Assembly (NCBI RefSeq): GCF_904846695.1
Contig: NZ_CAJHBR010000007.1
Coordinates: 62,001-126,000 of the forward strand
Length of the DNA: 64,000 bases
Direction: 5' to 3'
Source: Psychrobacter urativorans
Lineage (GTDB): Bacteria; Pseudomonadota; Gammaproteobacteria; Pseudomonadales; Moraxellaceae
Numbering within the stretch: the stretch's first letter is position 1; each line of letters begins with the position of its first letter. The notes beneath the pieces are model-generated. The model was not told the origin of the DNA. It saw only the letters and a program-made list of their open reading frames with translations, and did not search any database. The translations under genes were made by a program, and so were the position numbers. Shown here in pieces: positions 26,159 through 35,799 of the stretch.

Positions 26159-28579
26159 GTGAACAGTCAGCATAGTATTAATAACCACATTGAGCACAAC
26201 CTACAGAACAATAATGATAAGCCGTCCATAGCGGTTGCGGCGCTAGTCAATAAAAAACGCCAGCTAGACAATGCGCCTATGTTTCAACAAGTATGCATTA
26301 TAGGTTTAGGTTTGATTGGTGCTAGTGTGGCGCAAGCGATAAGAGACCAGCAGCTGAGCGCACGAATAGTAGCAGTCGATAGAGACCAGCTCAGTCTGAC
26401 TGAAGCCATAGAGCAAGGACTGCTAGATGCTGGCAGTACTGAGTTAAGTGCAGTGGCATCTGGTAGCGATTTGATCATCATTGCCATACCAGTACAAGCG
26501 GTATCAGCGGTATTTATCGATATAAAAGCGCTGATAGACAGCGGTCGATTGGCAGCTGATTGTATCATCAGTGATGTGTGCTCTACTAAGCTCAATGTGG
26601 TCGAGGCCGCTCAAAGCGTATTTGCCTCATTGCCTATAGGTTTAGTGCCTGCGCATCCGATTGCGGGTGCTGAGAATTCAGGATATCATGCTCGGCGCAG
26701 CGATTTATTCGTCAATCATAGCGTCATTATCTGTGAGCTACCAACGACTAGTCGTACAGCCATCTTTAAGCTACGACAGCTGTGGGAGGCTATTGGCGCG
26801 ACAGTAATGGCTATGGATGCTGAACACCATGATTCGATACTGGCGCATACTAGTCATTTGCCGCATTTATTAGCGTTCAATCTAGTCGACCAATTGGCTA
26901 GTCATGACGACAATTTAAATATGTTTCGCTACGCTGCAGGAGGCTTTCGTGACTTTACTCGTATTGCCGCCAGCGATCCTAAGATGTGGCACGATATATT
27001 CTTTGCCAATCAAACTTCGATAGTCAGTGCTCTTGATGAATACAGTAGTTATCTGAACAATATACGTCAGCTTATTATCGATAAAGATTCAACCGCCCTG
27101 ATGGGACTTTTGGGCCGCGCGCAAGCCGCACGGCGACATTTTGGCCATATGTTAGCCAGCACTCCTTATACGGATATCTCTACCATGTCAGCATCTTACA
27201 TTATCTCGCCCAGTCATACCGTTACTGGTACTATCGCCATTCCTGGTGATAAGTCCATCTCTCATCGCAGTATTATGCTAGGTAGCCTTGCTGAAGGCGT
27301 CACCCAAGTTACTGGCTTTCTAGAAGGCGAAGACGCTCTAGCCACTTTGCAAGCCTTTCGCGATATGGGGGTCACTATTGAAGGGCCTGACAAAGGCAAG
27401 TTGACTATCCATGGCGTTGGTATGAATGGCTTAAAGCCTAGCAAAACTCCTATCTACATGGGCAACTCTGGTACTAGTATGCGCCTGCTAGCAGGTATTC
27501 TAGCAGCACAAAGCTTCGATAGTGTATTGACTGGTGATACTAGCCTAAATAAGCGTCCAATGGAGCGTGTAGCTGCGCCATTACGCCAGATGGGTGCAGT
27601 AGTGCAAAGCACTGGTACTAGCGGCACTTCGCCATTGAGCATCACCGGTCGCGCTACCGTTGGTAAGCCATTACAAGGCATTGAATATAACCTGCCAGTA
27701 GCTTCAGCGCAGATCAAATCTTGCTTATTGCTAGCAGGACTATGGGCGCAAGGAACGACTACGGTTACTCAGCCAGAGGTCAGCCGTGACCATACTGAGC
27801 GTATGCTAGCAGCGTTTGGTTATGAGGTAAAAGTACAAGGCAATCGCATTAGTGTTGAAGGCGGTGGTAAGCTTATAGGTGGTGATATTGCAGTACCTGC
27901 AGATATCTCCTCGGCAGCGTTCTTTATGGTGGCAGCAGCTATCAGCCAAGGTAGCACCCTGACCTTGACCCAAGTAGGTATCAATCCAACTCGTACTGGT
28001 ATTATCGATATTCTTAAGCTCATGAATGCTGATATCAGCTTGAGTAATGAGACTCACGTTGGTGGTGAGCCAGTGGCTGACATCACTATTCGTAGCTCTA
28101 ATCTAGTTGGCATTGAGATACCAGAGTCGCTAGTGCCGTTGGCTATCGATGAGTTCCCAGTATTATTCATTGCTGCTAGTTGTGCTCAAGGTCGTACCGT
28201 GTTGACTGGTGCCAAAGAGCTAAGAGTCAAAGAGTCAGATCGCATTGCGGTGATGGCAGAAGGATTACAAACTCTTGGTATTGATTGCACAGTTACCGAA
28301 GATGGTCTGATCATTGAAGGGCAAGGGGTAGAGGGCAGTGACAATCAAGTGGTAAATAATAGCCATCCAGTATTTGGTGGTGGTGATATTACCTCACATC
28401 ACGACCATCGTATCGCTATGAGCTTTACGGTTGCTAGCTTGCGTGCCTCTAGACAGATCGTCATCGAAGGGGTGGAGACCGTTAACACTAGCTTCCCAGG
28501 TTTCGCTGAGCTTGCCAACCAAATCGGTATGGCAGTCGAAGTGGATAGGGGTGCTGATACTGTTACTGACGCTGATTGA
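26159..28579 (+). CDS. tyrA-aroA: Fused prephenate dehydrogenase / EPSP synthase
   Basis: Two enzymes in one 806-residue chain. TyrA at about 45-335: Rossmann motif IIGLGLIGASVAQAI, SDVCSTKLNVVEAA, PAHPIAGAENSGYHARR. AroA at about 348-800 makes 5-enolpyruvylshikimate-3-phosphate: IPGDKSISHRSIMLGSLAEG, MGNSGTSMRLLAG, LPVASAQIKSCLLLAGLW, KESDRIAVMAEGLQTLG, HDHRIAMSF. The SAQIKS and EGEDAL segments are of the class II type. Such a fusion is known in Acinetobacter and Psychrobacter. The GTG at 26159 has a weak ribosome site; ATG at 26279 begins right at the TyrA fold (MFQQVCIIGLG) and is an alternative. Third gene of the aromatic cluster. Confidence 0.95.
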   Translation: MNSQHSINNHIEHNLQNNNDKPSIAVAALVNKKRQLDNAPMFQQVCIIGLGLIGASVAQAIRDQQLSARIVAVDRDQLSLTEAIEQGLLDAGSTELSAVASGSDLIIIAIPVQAVSAVFIDIKALIDSGRLAADCIISDVCSTKLNVVEAAQSVFASLPIGLVPAHPIAGAENSGYHARRSDLFVNHSVIICELPTTSRTAIFKLRQLWEAIGATVMAMDAEHHDSILAHTSHLPHLLAFNLVDQLASHDDNLNMFRYAAGGFRDFTRIAASDPKMWHDIFFANQTSIVSALDEYSSYLNNIRQLIIDKDSTALMGLLGRAQAARRHFGHMLASTPYTDISTMSASYIISPSHTVTGTIAIPGDKSISHRSIMLGSLAEGVTQVTGFLEGEDALATLQAFRDMGVTIEGPDKGKLTIHGVGMNGLKPSKTPIYMGNSGTSMRLLAGILAAQSFDSVLTGDTSLNKRPMERVAAPLRQMGAVVQSTGTSGTSPLSITGRATVGKPLQGIEYNLPVASAQIKSCLLLAGLWAQGTTTVTQPEVSRDHTERMLAAFGYEVKVQGNRISVEGGGKLIGGDIAVPADISSAAFFMVAAAISQGSTLTLTQVGINPTRTGIIDILKLMNADISLSNETHVGGEPVADITIRSSNLVGIEIPESLVPLAIDEFPVLFIAASCAQGRTVLTGAKELRVKESDRIAVMAEGLQTLGIDCTVTEDGLIIEGQGVEGSDNQVVNNSHPVFGGGDITSHHDHRIAMSFTVASLRASRQIVIEGVETVNTSFPGFAELANQIGMAVEVDRGADTVTDAD

Positions 28580-28835
28580 TTTGCTGACAACAGTACTAAT
28601 GTCAGTACTAATAACAGTGCCAATAAATAACAGCCCTGTCAGCCATTAAGTATTAATTATTGAGTATGGTTGGAACCGTAATATCTTTGTTAGCAATGTG
28701 TTGATGTCTATATTGGCGTTAGCACATTGCTTTTTATTTTCCATTTCACCAACAGTAATCCAGCGTTTTTATAGCTGATTCCTAATTATTTTTTGAATCA
28801 GATGCGCGCTTTGCTCTAAAAAGTTGTTTTTTATT

Positions 28836-29786
28836 ATGACCACCCAAAATGTTGTCAAAAAACCAGTTGTTCCTATCAAGACCACTCAACGTGGCATAAT
28901 CACTGCGCTAATCGCTTTTTCTATTTGGGGCGCCTTCCCCTTATACTTCAAGCAATTGGCTGCTTATAACGCTACTGAGATTATCGGTCATCGTATTGTT
29001 TGGACGTTCCTTTGTCTGCTAGTAGTATTGGTGGTCACTAAGCGCTGGCAATGGATTGCCGTGTTAAAGCAAAATCCAAAATGGATTGCGCTTACTTTTG
29101 TATCCGGAATAATTATTGCCATCAACTGGCTCACTTATGTATGGGCAGTCAATAACGATCAGATACTAGAAGCCAGTCTGGGATATTTCATCGGGCCATT
29201 AGTTGGGGTCGCGCTATCGATGATTTTATTCAAAGAGCGTATGCGTACTCTGCAATGGGTAGCTATTGGCTTTGCGCTGTTATCAGTAGTGATTCAAGTC
29301 GTCATGCTCGGCAGTGTGCCTTGGATATCGTTGATCTTAGCCTTTAGCTTTAGTACTTACGGTACTATTCAGCGCCAAACGCCACTGACGGCTGTCGATG
29401 CTATGTTTGTTGAGACTACTATGCTATTGCCTATATGCTTATGGTGGTTTTGGCAGGCCGATGTAGCGAGCAGTCAACTCAGCTTTTGGTTCAGCTCCAA
29501 TATTTGGCTATTAATGCTGGCAGGTCCGATTACTTTAATACCCTTATTATTGTTTAATAAATCTACTAAGCAAGTGGCTTACAGTATTCTCAGTTTTATG
29601 AACTATCTGACCCCGACCTTTATTTTCTTCTTAGCGGTGTTCTATTATAAAGAAGCGTTTGATTTACATCGCTTAGCGGTATTTGGTCTAATTTGGTTAG
29701 GTCTGTTACTATTCAGCATTGATTTGTGGCGTCATCGCCCAAGTAAACTGTCAAAAATAGCAGCCTTAAATAATGAAGCCCTATAA
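28836..29786 (+). CDS. rarD: RarD-like EamA-family permease
   Basis: Membrane protein of 316 residues with about ten hydrophobic segments. RarD signatures are clear: GIITALIAFSIWGAFPLYFKQL at the start, EIIGHRIVWTFLCLL, INWLTYVWAVNNDQILEASLGYFIGPLVGV and SILSFMNYLTPTFIFFLAVFYYKE. RarD was named for chloramphenicol sensitivity; its natural substrate is unknown. ATG 28836 is chosen over TTG 28824. No clear ribosome site is visible. Confidence 0.9.
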   Translation: MTTQNVVKKPVVPIKTTQRGIITALIAFSIWGAFPLYFKQLAAYNATEIIGHRIVWTFLCLLVVLVVTKRWQWIAVLKQNPKWIALTFVSGIIIAINWLTYVWAVNNDQILEASLGYFIGPLVGVALSMILFKERMRTLQWVAIGFALLSVVIQVVMLGSVPWISLILAFSFSTYGTIQRQTPLTAVDAMFVETTMLLPICLWWFWQADVASSQLSFWFSSNIWLLMLAGPITLIPLLLFNKSTKQVAYSILSFMNYLTPTFIFFLAVFYYKEAFDLHRLAVFGLIWLGLLLFSIDLWRHRPSKLSKIAALNNEAL

Positions 29787-29833
29787 AAGCATAATAAGAT
29801 AAAAGTTAGTAAGTCACTAATAAGGATAAAAAT

Positions 29834-30274
29834 ATGTTCCATACTGAAGCTGATGTGGTGTTTGTAAAAGGTTTAAAAGTAGAAGCAGTAATAGGAGTTT
29901 TTGATTGGGAGCGCACTATTGATCAGCCAATCTTGATCGATATTGCCTTAGAGACAGATATTCGTAATGCGGCGCTCTCAGATGAGGTAAAAGATGCTTT
30001 GAGCTATAAAGAGGTCTGCGATGATGTCACGGTTTGGTGTCAAGAAATCAAAGCCCAGTTGCTTGAACACTTAGCTGCGCAACTGGTAGCTAGGCTGTTC
30101 GCCCGCTATGACTGTCAAAAAATTACTTTAAGTGTCGCTAAGCCTACCGCTATACAACAAGCAGACGCAGTTGGGGTGCAGATTACCCGCTATGCAAAAG
30201 CTGCTGAAGACCAAAGCACTGAAAATGAGACGGCTGTCCATAAGTCTGCTGATGATAAGTCTGCTAATGCATAA
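29834..30274 (+). CDS. folB: Dihydroneopterin aldolase
   Basis: Folate pathway enzyme converting dihydroneopterin to 6-hydroxymethyl-dihydropterin, 146 residues. VFVKGLKVEAVIGVFDWERTIDQP is the N-terminal signature, LSYKEVCDDV carries the conserved Tyr, and SVAKPTAIQQADAVGVQI the conserved Lys. The last 30 residues are a charged, low-complexity tail beyond the usual 120-residue fold. AAGGAT precedes the ATG. The stop codon overlaps the probable folK start, so the two are translationally coupled. Confidence 0.93.
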   Translation: MFHTEADVVFVKGLKVEAVIGVFDWERTIDQPILIDIALETDIRNAALSDEVKDALSYKEVCDDVTVWCQEIKAQLLEHLAAQLVARLFARYDCQKITLSVAKPTAIQQADAVGVQITRYAKAAEDQSTENETAVHKSADDKSANA

Positions 30275-30785
30275 AGATATAGACCAAGCGTCTTTAGATT
30301 TAGCATTACAATTAACGCTAGCTAAACTAAAAAGACAGTCGTCTGAGCAGCTGCAAATGCAGACAGTGACCGCAGTATTGTTAGCGTTGGGTAGCAATCA
30401 TGACTCTGAACAGCATTTAATGACCGTTGGTAAAAATCTTGCCGAACTCGGTGACATAAAACTGTCTAGTGCTTTGCAAAATCCTGATTTTACCGCCAGT
30501 TTGCAGCAAGCAAAACCCGATTATATCAATCAGTGTGTTTATCTAATTCTAAGCTTGCCGATGAGTTTGTACAAATTACAGCAGCTATTTAAACAGCTCG
30601 AAGATGATTGTAATAGGTGTCGTCAACACCCAGCATCAGCTATACGGCAAGTGACGATGGACATTGATATTTTATTAGTCCAGATAGAAAATGATGCTGA
30701 TGACTGGATAGTGGTCTTAGATCGTTACCCTTTTAAAGCGCATGAGCGTGCAGGAATTGAAGAGTTGGCTGTGGTGAGCTTATAG
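30267..30785 (+). CDS. folK: Divergent 6-hydroxymethyl-dihydropterin pyrophosphokinase
   Basis: Next step of the folate pathway after FolB, transferring pyrophosphate from ATP, about 172 residues. LLALGSNHDSEQHL resembles the HPPK N-terminus, VTMDIDILLVQ the D-x-D-L-L metal site, and YPFKAHERAGIEELAVV the C-terminal HPRAHER-type motif. The centre (NQCVYLILSLPMSLYKLQQLFKQLEDD) fits but is diverged. ATG 30267 overlaps the folB stop; ATG 30252 in the same frame is possible. An upstream extension of the frame inside folB is not meaningful. Confidence 0.78.
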   Translation: MHKDIDQASLDLALQLTLAKLKRQSSEQLQMQTVTAVLLALGSNHDSEQHLMTVGKNLAELGDIKLSSALQNPDFTASLQQAKPDYINQCVYLILSLPMSLYKLQQLFKQLEDDCNRCRQHPASAIRQVTMDIDILLVQIENDADDWIVVLDRYPFKAHERAGIEELAVVSL

Positions 30786-30805
30786 ACTATCCGCGATAGT
30801 CCATA

Positions 30806-30833
30806 AGTTAGGGGCGTCCTATAACTAGTTTTT
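30806..30833 (+). terminator. Putative terminator after folK
   Basis: AGTTAGGGG and CCTATAACT pair imperfectly around CGT, followed shortly by five T. It overlaps the end of the convergent gene on the minus strand. Confidence 0.5.
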
Positions 30834-31883
30834 GAAATTTTTCAAAGTTTCTTTAAACGACTGATCGACAAGGTTGCCGGTAGCTGGGTTAAATTCTTTA
30901 CCGCTGTAAGTGGTCGAAATACTAATATCACCACTGACAATTTTAGCAGCCAAAGCGTCTAATTTTGCTTTTACTTGCGGCGATACATCATCAGCCAAAG
31001 CCAACTTAACTACGTCCCCTTGACCTAGACCGATTTCTTGTATTTGATTAGGTTGCCATTTACCTGTCGTTAGATCTTGCGCCGCATTAAGAATAGCGAC
31101 GCTAGCATCGGCTACCGCTGAGCCGACAAAACTATCATCCACTTGAGTCCAGTCAGATACATTACCGATGTGACGCACTTTGCCGTCATGAGTTTTGATT
31201 TCATCAATCACGCCTTGACGACCCGCATTGAGCATAGTGTAAATAACATCTGCCCCTTTATAAATCTCTGCTGAGGCTGCTGCTGAATTGATATCAGTAT
31301 TATCTAAGTCGCCGGTGAACCACGTCAGAAACTTGGCATTAGGATTTACGTATTTTAGACCATCGTAAAAGGCAGCACGACCCATCAAGCCGGGCTTAGG
31401 CCAAGCACCAGAGATATGACCAACAATATTAGATTTGGTGGTCAGGCCGGCGAGGGCACCTGCTAACCAAGCTGAATCTTCTTGGCGTACGACATAGCTC
31501 GACAGATTGTTTCCTTGTACATGACCTTGAATGACTACAAATTTAATATCGGGAAACTCTTTGCTCACTGTTTCTGCCGGACCATTACACTGACCGCCAT
31601 GAGCGATAATCATGTCAGGGCCTTGTTGAGCCAGTTTACGCATAGCGTCAGTTAACAGTACTGGATCTGAAGTTGCAGATATATTAGAGACATAACTGGC
31701 ATCAACATCCAGCTCATTCTTAATCTTCTCATAACCCCGATAGGCAGATTGCATAAAGCCGTTGTCATTATGTTTGCCGGGAATTAATACAGCAATACTT
31801 TGACGCTCAGCAGCTATCGCTTGGGTTAGAGGGGTTAAAATCAGACCAGCAGCCAGCAGTAAGGCGCTTCCAAATTTGAGCAT
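30825..31883 (-). CDS. BMP-family (PnrA-like) ABC transporter substrate-binding protein
   Basis: Periplasmic binding protein of 352 residues. The signal peptide is MLKFGSALLLAAGLILTPLTQAIAA, cut near AIA-A. The BMP/Med fold follows: IAVLIPGKHNDNGFMQSAYRG, PDMIIAHGGQCNGPAETVSKEFPDIKFVVIQG, and ADVIYTMLNAGRQGVIDEI. Family members bind nucleosides or similar compounds. No permease or ATPase gene is next to it, so it is orphaned here. The inner ATG at 31883 is the likely start (AAGGATG eight bases before); an ATG at 31907 would place eight odd residues before the signal peptide. Confidence 0.85.
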   Translation of the reverse strand: MLKFGSALLLAAGLILTPLTQAIAAERQSIAVLIPGKHNDNGFMQSAYRGYEKIKNELDVDASYVSNISATSDPVLLTDAMRKLAQQGPDMIIAHGGQCNGPAETVSKEFPDIKFVVIQGHVQGNNLSSYVVRQEDSAWLAGALAGLTTKSNIVGHISGAWPKPGLMGRAAFYDGLKYVNPNAKFLTWFTGDLDNTDINSAAASAEIYKGADVIYTMLNAGRQGVIDEIKTHDGKVRHIGNVSDWTQVDDSFVGSAVADASVAILNAAQDLTTGKWQPNQIQEIGLGQGDVVKLALADDVSPQVKAKLDALAAKIVSGDISISTTYSGKEFNPATGNLVDQSFKETLKNFKN

Positions 31884-32091
31884 CGTATCATCCTTAATAT
31901 TACGCATATGAATTTGTATTTTATAAGTGTTGCTAGCTTCGACTATATCTTATAAACCCTCATAAGTGACTAAATAAATGATTAATGAGGGTAATATTTG
32001 TTTGAATAACGACACAGAGCTACTTTTAGTTGTTGTAGGCTAGACTTTTAGCCCAGCACTAGGTGATGTTAAAAGCTATCGAGTTATTTGG

Positions 32092-32838
32092 TCAGCGCGC
32101 AGTGATACCACCGTCAATGATAAACTCTGAGCCAGTAGCATAGCTTGAATCATCTGAAGCTAAAAACAGTACTATGCCACTCACTTCTTCCGGCTCTGCG
32201 ACGCGCTGCATGGGAATAGTTTTGGCAAAAGCTTCTACAGCTGCTTTGGTATCTCCTTGCATAATCATAGGTGTCGCAATTACCCCTGGATGTACTGAGT
32301 TGACACGGATACCAAAAGGCGCACACTCCAAAGCAACTGCTTTAGTCATACCACGTACGGCGAACTTCGAGTCGGTATAGCCAATAGCACCGCCAACTAA
32401 GCCATTGATAGATGAGATGTTGATGATCGAGCCTTGCTTGGTTTTTTGCATTGAGGGGATGACAGCTTTCATACCTAAAAATACAGAGACTTGATTGATA
32501 TCAATAATGCGGCGGTAGTCATCAAGTGAAGTGTCTAAGATAGATTTAGAGCTGGTAATACCAGCGTTGTTTACTAGTACATTAATGGCTCCAAAGGTCT
32601 CTTCGGTTTTAAGGATAACTTGGGCCCAGTCCTGCTCATTAGTAACATCGTGCTTAATAAATAAAGCGTTGTTCCCCAACTCATCGGCCAACTGTTGACC
32701 CTTATCTGCTTGTTGGTCGGTCAATACGACTTTAGCCCCTGCTGCAATGCATAAACGGGCATGAGTTGCCCCCATACCTTGAGCAGCCCCAGTAATAATA
32801 ATCACTTTATCTTGTAGGCGGTTTTGATAACCAGACAT
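32092..32838 (-). CDS. Short-chain dehydrogenase/reductase
   Basis: Classical SDR of 248 residues. TGAAQGMG binds NAD(P), VLVNNAGITSSKSI is the NNAG motif, IINISSINGLVGG holds the catalytic Ser, and YTDSKFAVRGMTK the Tyr-x-x-x-Lys pair. The C-terminus (GSEFIIDGGITAR) is typical of the 3-alpha/20-beta-hydroxysteroid or glucose dehydrogenase subgroup. An Asp after strand 2 (VVLTDQQ) suggests NAD preference. AGGAAA precedes the ATG. The substrate is unknown. It lies between the BMP protein and cysE with gaps on both sides. Confidence 0.85.
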   Translation of the reverse strand: MSGYQNRLQDKVIIITGAAQGMGATHARLCIAAGAKVVLTDQQADKGQQLADELGNNALFIKHDVTNEQDWAQVILKTEETFGAINVLVNNAGITSSKSILDTSLDDYRRIIDINQVSVFLGMKAVIPSMQKTKQGSIINISSINGLVGGAIGYTDSKFAVRGMTKAVALECAPFGIRVNSVHPGVIATPMIMQGDTKAAVEAFAKTIPMQRVAEPEEVSGIVLFLASDDSSYATGSEFIIDGGITAR

Positions 32839-32960
32839 GGCATTTCCTAGTTAGAGTATAGGCAAAGGTTGTAGAGCTACTAGCTTTACTGAGTAGCTTT
32901 ACTGATTAGCTTTAGCAACCAGCGTTAATAGTCACATTAATAGGTATTTTATTGATAGCA

Positions 32961-32990
32961 AAAAAATAGGCTGAGCATTTAGCCCAGCCT
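32961..32990 (-). terminator. Intrinsic terminator after cysE (minus strand)
   Basis: Read on the minus strand, AGGCTGGGC and GCTCAGCCT form a stem around a five-base loop, followed by A and then six T. It sits just after the cysE stop codon. Confidence 0.82.
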
Positions 32991-33006
32991 CTTATAAACG
33001 TTCAAG

Positions 33007-33939
33007 TTACTTCTGCTTAGCATCGGCTGCCGCCATATCGCTTTGACCGATCACATCTAAATCCTGCAAGCACAGCTTGTCATATTCTTTTTTGCAGAAG
33101 TTCGGATCAATCTTGCACATAGCATCTTGCAGCTGATCAAGACGGTTCTCAGACTGTTGGATATGCTCAAGCATCTTAGCAAAAGCTTCGGCCACTGGGT
33201 CTTGTGAAGATTGATCGATACCATAAGCTTGAAAAGTAGTGGCTCGTGCTGCGCTTTGATGGCGAGCTTGCGTTTGATCGCTACTAGCATCTTGAGCATT
33301 ATCTTCGGTAGTATTTACTTGGGCAGCAGCTTCTTGTTGCTTGATATCATTACCCTTTTTGACGATAGGATTACCCTTTTCGTCATGATGCTCAGATATC
33401 ATTCTTGCGGCACTGCCAACCATAGTGGCGCCAGCAGGCACTGGCTTGACTACTACGGCATTCGAGCCAATTTTAGCGCCTTTACCGACTGTGAATGGTC
33501 CTAATACTTTTGCCCCAGCACCGACGATGACCCCATCTTCTAAAGTGGGATGACGTTTACCATTATTCCATGATACTCCCCCTAAAGTGACGCCATGGTA
33601 TAAGGTGACATCATTGCCAATCTCAGCAGTCTCACCGATCACTACGCCGACGCCATGATCGATAAAGAAGCGCTTGCCGATTTTGGCAGCTGGGTGAATT
33701 TCAATACTAGTTAGAATGCGTGAGCCGTAGGAGATGACCCGAGCAGAGAGCTTATGATCATGTTGCCATAAATAATGGGCACTGCGATGCAGAATCAGCG
33801 CGTGAATACCAGGGTAGGTAAGTACTACCTCCAAGCTATTGCGTGCAGCAGGATCGCGAGTAAATACTGCATCGATATCTTCTTTGAGATCTTTTTTTAT
33901 GCGAGCAAATGATTTGAACAAGGCGGTTGGCGATAACAT
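33007..33939 (-). CDS. cysE: Serine O-acetyltransferase, EpsC type
   Basis: Acetylates serine with acetyl-CoA for cysteine synthesis, 310 residues. The N-terminal helical part ([41 protein letters not shown]) is followed by the left-handed beta-helix with [41 protein letters not shown] and [20 protein letters not shown]. The catalytic His lies in IDHGVG. About 120 C-terminal residues beyond the helix are Gln/Ser/Asp-rich and end in a Cys-containing part ([20 protein letters not shown]); their role is unknown. The family is feedback-inhibited by cysteine. Confidence 0.93.
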   Translation of the reverse strand: MLSPTALFKSFARIKKDLKEDIDAVFTRDPAARNSLEVVLTYPGIHALILHRSAHYLWQHDHKLSARVISYGSRILTSIEIHPAAKIGKRFFIDHGVGVVIGETAEIGNDVTLYHGVTLGGVSWNNGKRHPTLEDGVIVGAGAKVLGPFTVGKGAKIGSNAVVVKPVPAGATMVGSAARMISEHHDEKGNPIVKKGNDIKQQEAAAQVNTTEDNAQDASSDQTQARHQSAARATTFQAYGIDQSSQDPVAEAFAKMLEHIQQSENRLDQLQDAMCKIDPNFCKKEYDKLCLQDLDVIGQSDMAAADAKQK

Positions 33940-34300
33940 AACGCGTCCTATCGTATTTTTGATTACAGTTTTTTTAGTTATAGCAGCTTTGCATCATTAA
34001 ATACAGCTATGAATTATTAATTAGCAGCAATTGAAGAGTGGTACAAAGTGAAAATCAGGGTAGAGGTCTGTTGGTTATATAATAAATAGGTAGGGTTGCT
34101 AGCTATTAATTACGCCAAGCTCTATGCCCAATAAGGTAAAAACTTAGTAGTGTAGTTGCTTATGCTAGGATCGAAGAGTCAAAAACATTGTAGTTTTGTC
34201 GGCTATTTTTATACTTATTTTATACTTAGCTGGCAGCTAAAGGCAGTTGCTGCTTGTCAGGGATACTAAAGCTTAACTGACAAACAGCGTGCGCTACTTT
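33940..34300. other. Intergenic region upstream of cysE
   Basis: About 360 bases between two minus-strand genes. Nothing beyond an expected cysE promoter was recognised. Confidence 0.4.
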
Positions 34301-34744
34301 TTAGTGATCACTAGTAGTATATTTTAGCAGTTCAACCACTTGCTCAGGGGTTTGCGCCCATGCCATTGCGGCTGCATCAACTTCTTTTAGCGGATGGATG
34401 ATATCCTCAGCATGCAAGGTAATATAAGGCTTGCCTAGAGCTGCGCAACAGCCAGCGTCGAATGCTGCATTCCACTGCTTGTATTTATCACCAAAACGAA
34501 TGATAGCAATATCACATTTTTGGATTAAGTTTTTGGTACGAATCGAATTAACCTTTGATGACTTATGATCGCGCCAGAACGAGTTCTCGTCTTTACCCAA
34601 TACATCACCAGCAGCATCGCTGGCTTCGTGTTCAGTCACCGCTGAGGTGAAATCAATATTGAGGCCATGTTCTTTAGCACCTTGCATAATTTTTTGACGC
34701 CAGTCGCTGTGAATTTCTCCAGATAAATAGACTGTCCACTTCAT
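34301..34744 (-). CDS. YtoQ-family protein (nucleoside deoxyribosyltransferase-like)
   Basis: Protein of 147 residues. MKWTVYLSGEIHSDWR, DFTSAVTEHEASD, KDENSFWRDHKSSKVNSIRT and IIRFGDKYKQWNAAFDAG match the YtoQ family, which is related in fold to nucleoside 2-deoxyribosyltransferases. The enzymatic role of this family is not established. The last part (YITLHAEDIIHPLKEVDAAA) is also typical. Monocistronic by spacing. Confidence 0.82.
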   Translation of the reverse strand: MKWTVYLSGEIHSDWRQKIMQGAKEHGLNIDFTSAVTEHEASDAAGDVLGKDENSFWRDHKSSKVNSIRTKNLIQKCDIAIIRFGDKYKQWNAAFDAGCCAALGKPYITLHAEDIIHPLKEVDAAAMAWAQTPEQVVELLKYTTSDH

Positions 34745-34891
34745 AGTTAACTCCGTTTTATTATTAAATGAGGTGCAACTGCTAGTAAGCTAACAATTGC
34801 ACAGTGCCGCCATTATTAACCGGCCATACTGACAATATCAACCCTTAACAGTGCTGATCAAAAACTTGGCAAGCCTTAGCTTATATAAGCG

Positions 34892-35794
34892 CTAGCCTTT
34901 TAGAAGTTTTGCCATCAAGGCACTTAGTAGTTGATACTCTTTTTGATCAAGTTGAATACGTGAACCTAAACGAGATAAGCGTGAGGGTAGTGATCTCAAA
35001 TGATCGCTATTAGCAAGACCATGCGCAACCATAAGCTCAGTGGTACTCTGAGTCAGCTGCTGTAACTGCTGTTGAGTAATGGCAGGCTCATCCCATTGCT
35101 GGCGTATATAAGTATCTAGCATGGGCTGTTTTGACTGATCGTCTAGCGCAGCTGCTTCAGCGTTACAAGCGCTGTGATGGCTGCTATTATTAACATGACT
35201 CTGAATGTAAGTAAAGATAAAGCTAGCAATGACTTGTACTGCAGAAGCGACATTGAGTACTGGGTATTCAGGGTTAGCATCAATCTGAATATGATAGTCA
35301 GCGTAAGCCAGCTCTTCGTTGGTTAGACCACGATCCTCACGACCAAATAAAATGGCGATGTTTGGCTTAACGGTACTGAGGTCTGTTTGCTCACTACTTA
35401 CAGAGTGATCGATAGCCTTTTGCTTATCTATAAAGTCCAGCATGATTTTAGCCGCTTGGCTAGGTGTCACTACAGGCCGTGGTAAGTGTCGACTGCGACT
35501 ACTAGCAGCAAAAACCAACTGACAATCGCTAATAGCAGCCTCTAAAGTGCTAGTAATAGTGGCTGCTGCTAAGATCTTACTACCACCTGCGGCGTGAGAG
35601 ATACTAGTGTCATCAATCGGGAGCTTAGGATCAACGACCGTCAGTCGAGATAAACCCATAGTATGCATGGCTCGTGCTGCTGAGCCGATATTAGCTGGTA
35701 ATGTGGTATTGACCATTACCACTTGCAAGCAAGACAGATAGTCGCTAACTGCGAACGTAGATGAGGGGGTAGCTGCTACAGGAGTACTAATCAT
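34892..35794 (-). CDS. trmJ: tRNA (cytidine/uridine-2'-O-)-methyltransferase TrmJ
   Basis: SPOUT-class methyltransferase that modifies position 32 of tRNAs in E. coli, 300 residues. VVMVNTTLPANIGSAARAMHTMG is the N-terminal signature; AILFGREDRGLTNEEL and YPVLNVASAVQVIASF form the knotted SAM-binding region. Between the two lies a longer loop (QTDLSTVKP), and an Asn/His/Ser-rich stretch precedes the C-terminal domain, in keeping with other proteins here. It starts five bases after the stop codon of the Hpt gene, so the two are co-transcribed. Confidence 0.9.
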   Translation of the reverse strand: MISTPVAATPSSTFAVSDYLSCLQVVMVNTTLPANIGSAARAMHTMGLSRLTVVDPKLPIDDTSISHAAGGSKILAAATITSTLEAAISDCQLVFAASSRSRHLPRPVVTPSQAAKIMLDFIDKQKAIDHSVSSEQTDLSTVKPNIAILFGREDRGLTNEELAYADYHIQIDANPEYPVLNVASAVQVIASFIFTYIQSHVNNSSHHSACNAEAAALDDQSKQPMLDTYIRQQWDEPAITQQQLQQLTQSTTELMVAHGLANSDHLRSLPSRLSRLGSRIQLDQKEYQLLSALMAKLLKG

Positions 35795-35799
35795 AAGTA

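Noticed and set aside
30132..30266. Upstream extension of folK inside folB
   Set aside because: The extra 45 residues have no folate-enzyme character and the frame runs over conserved folB codons.
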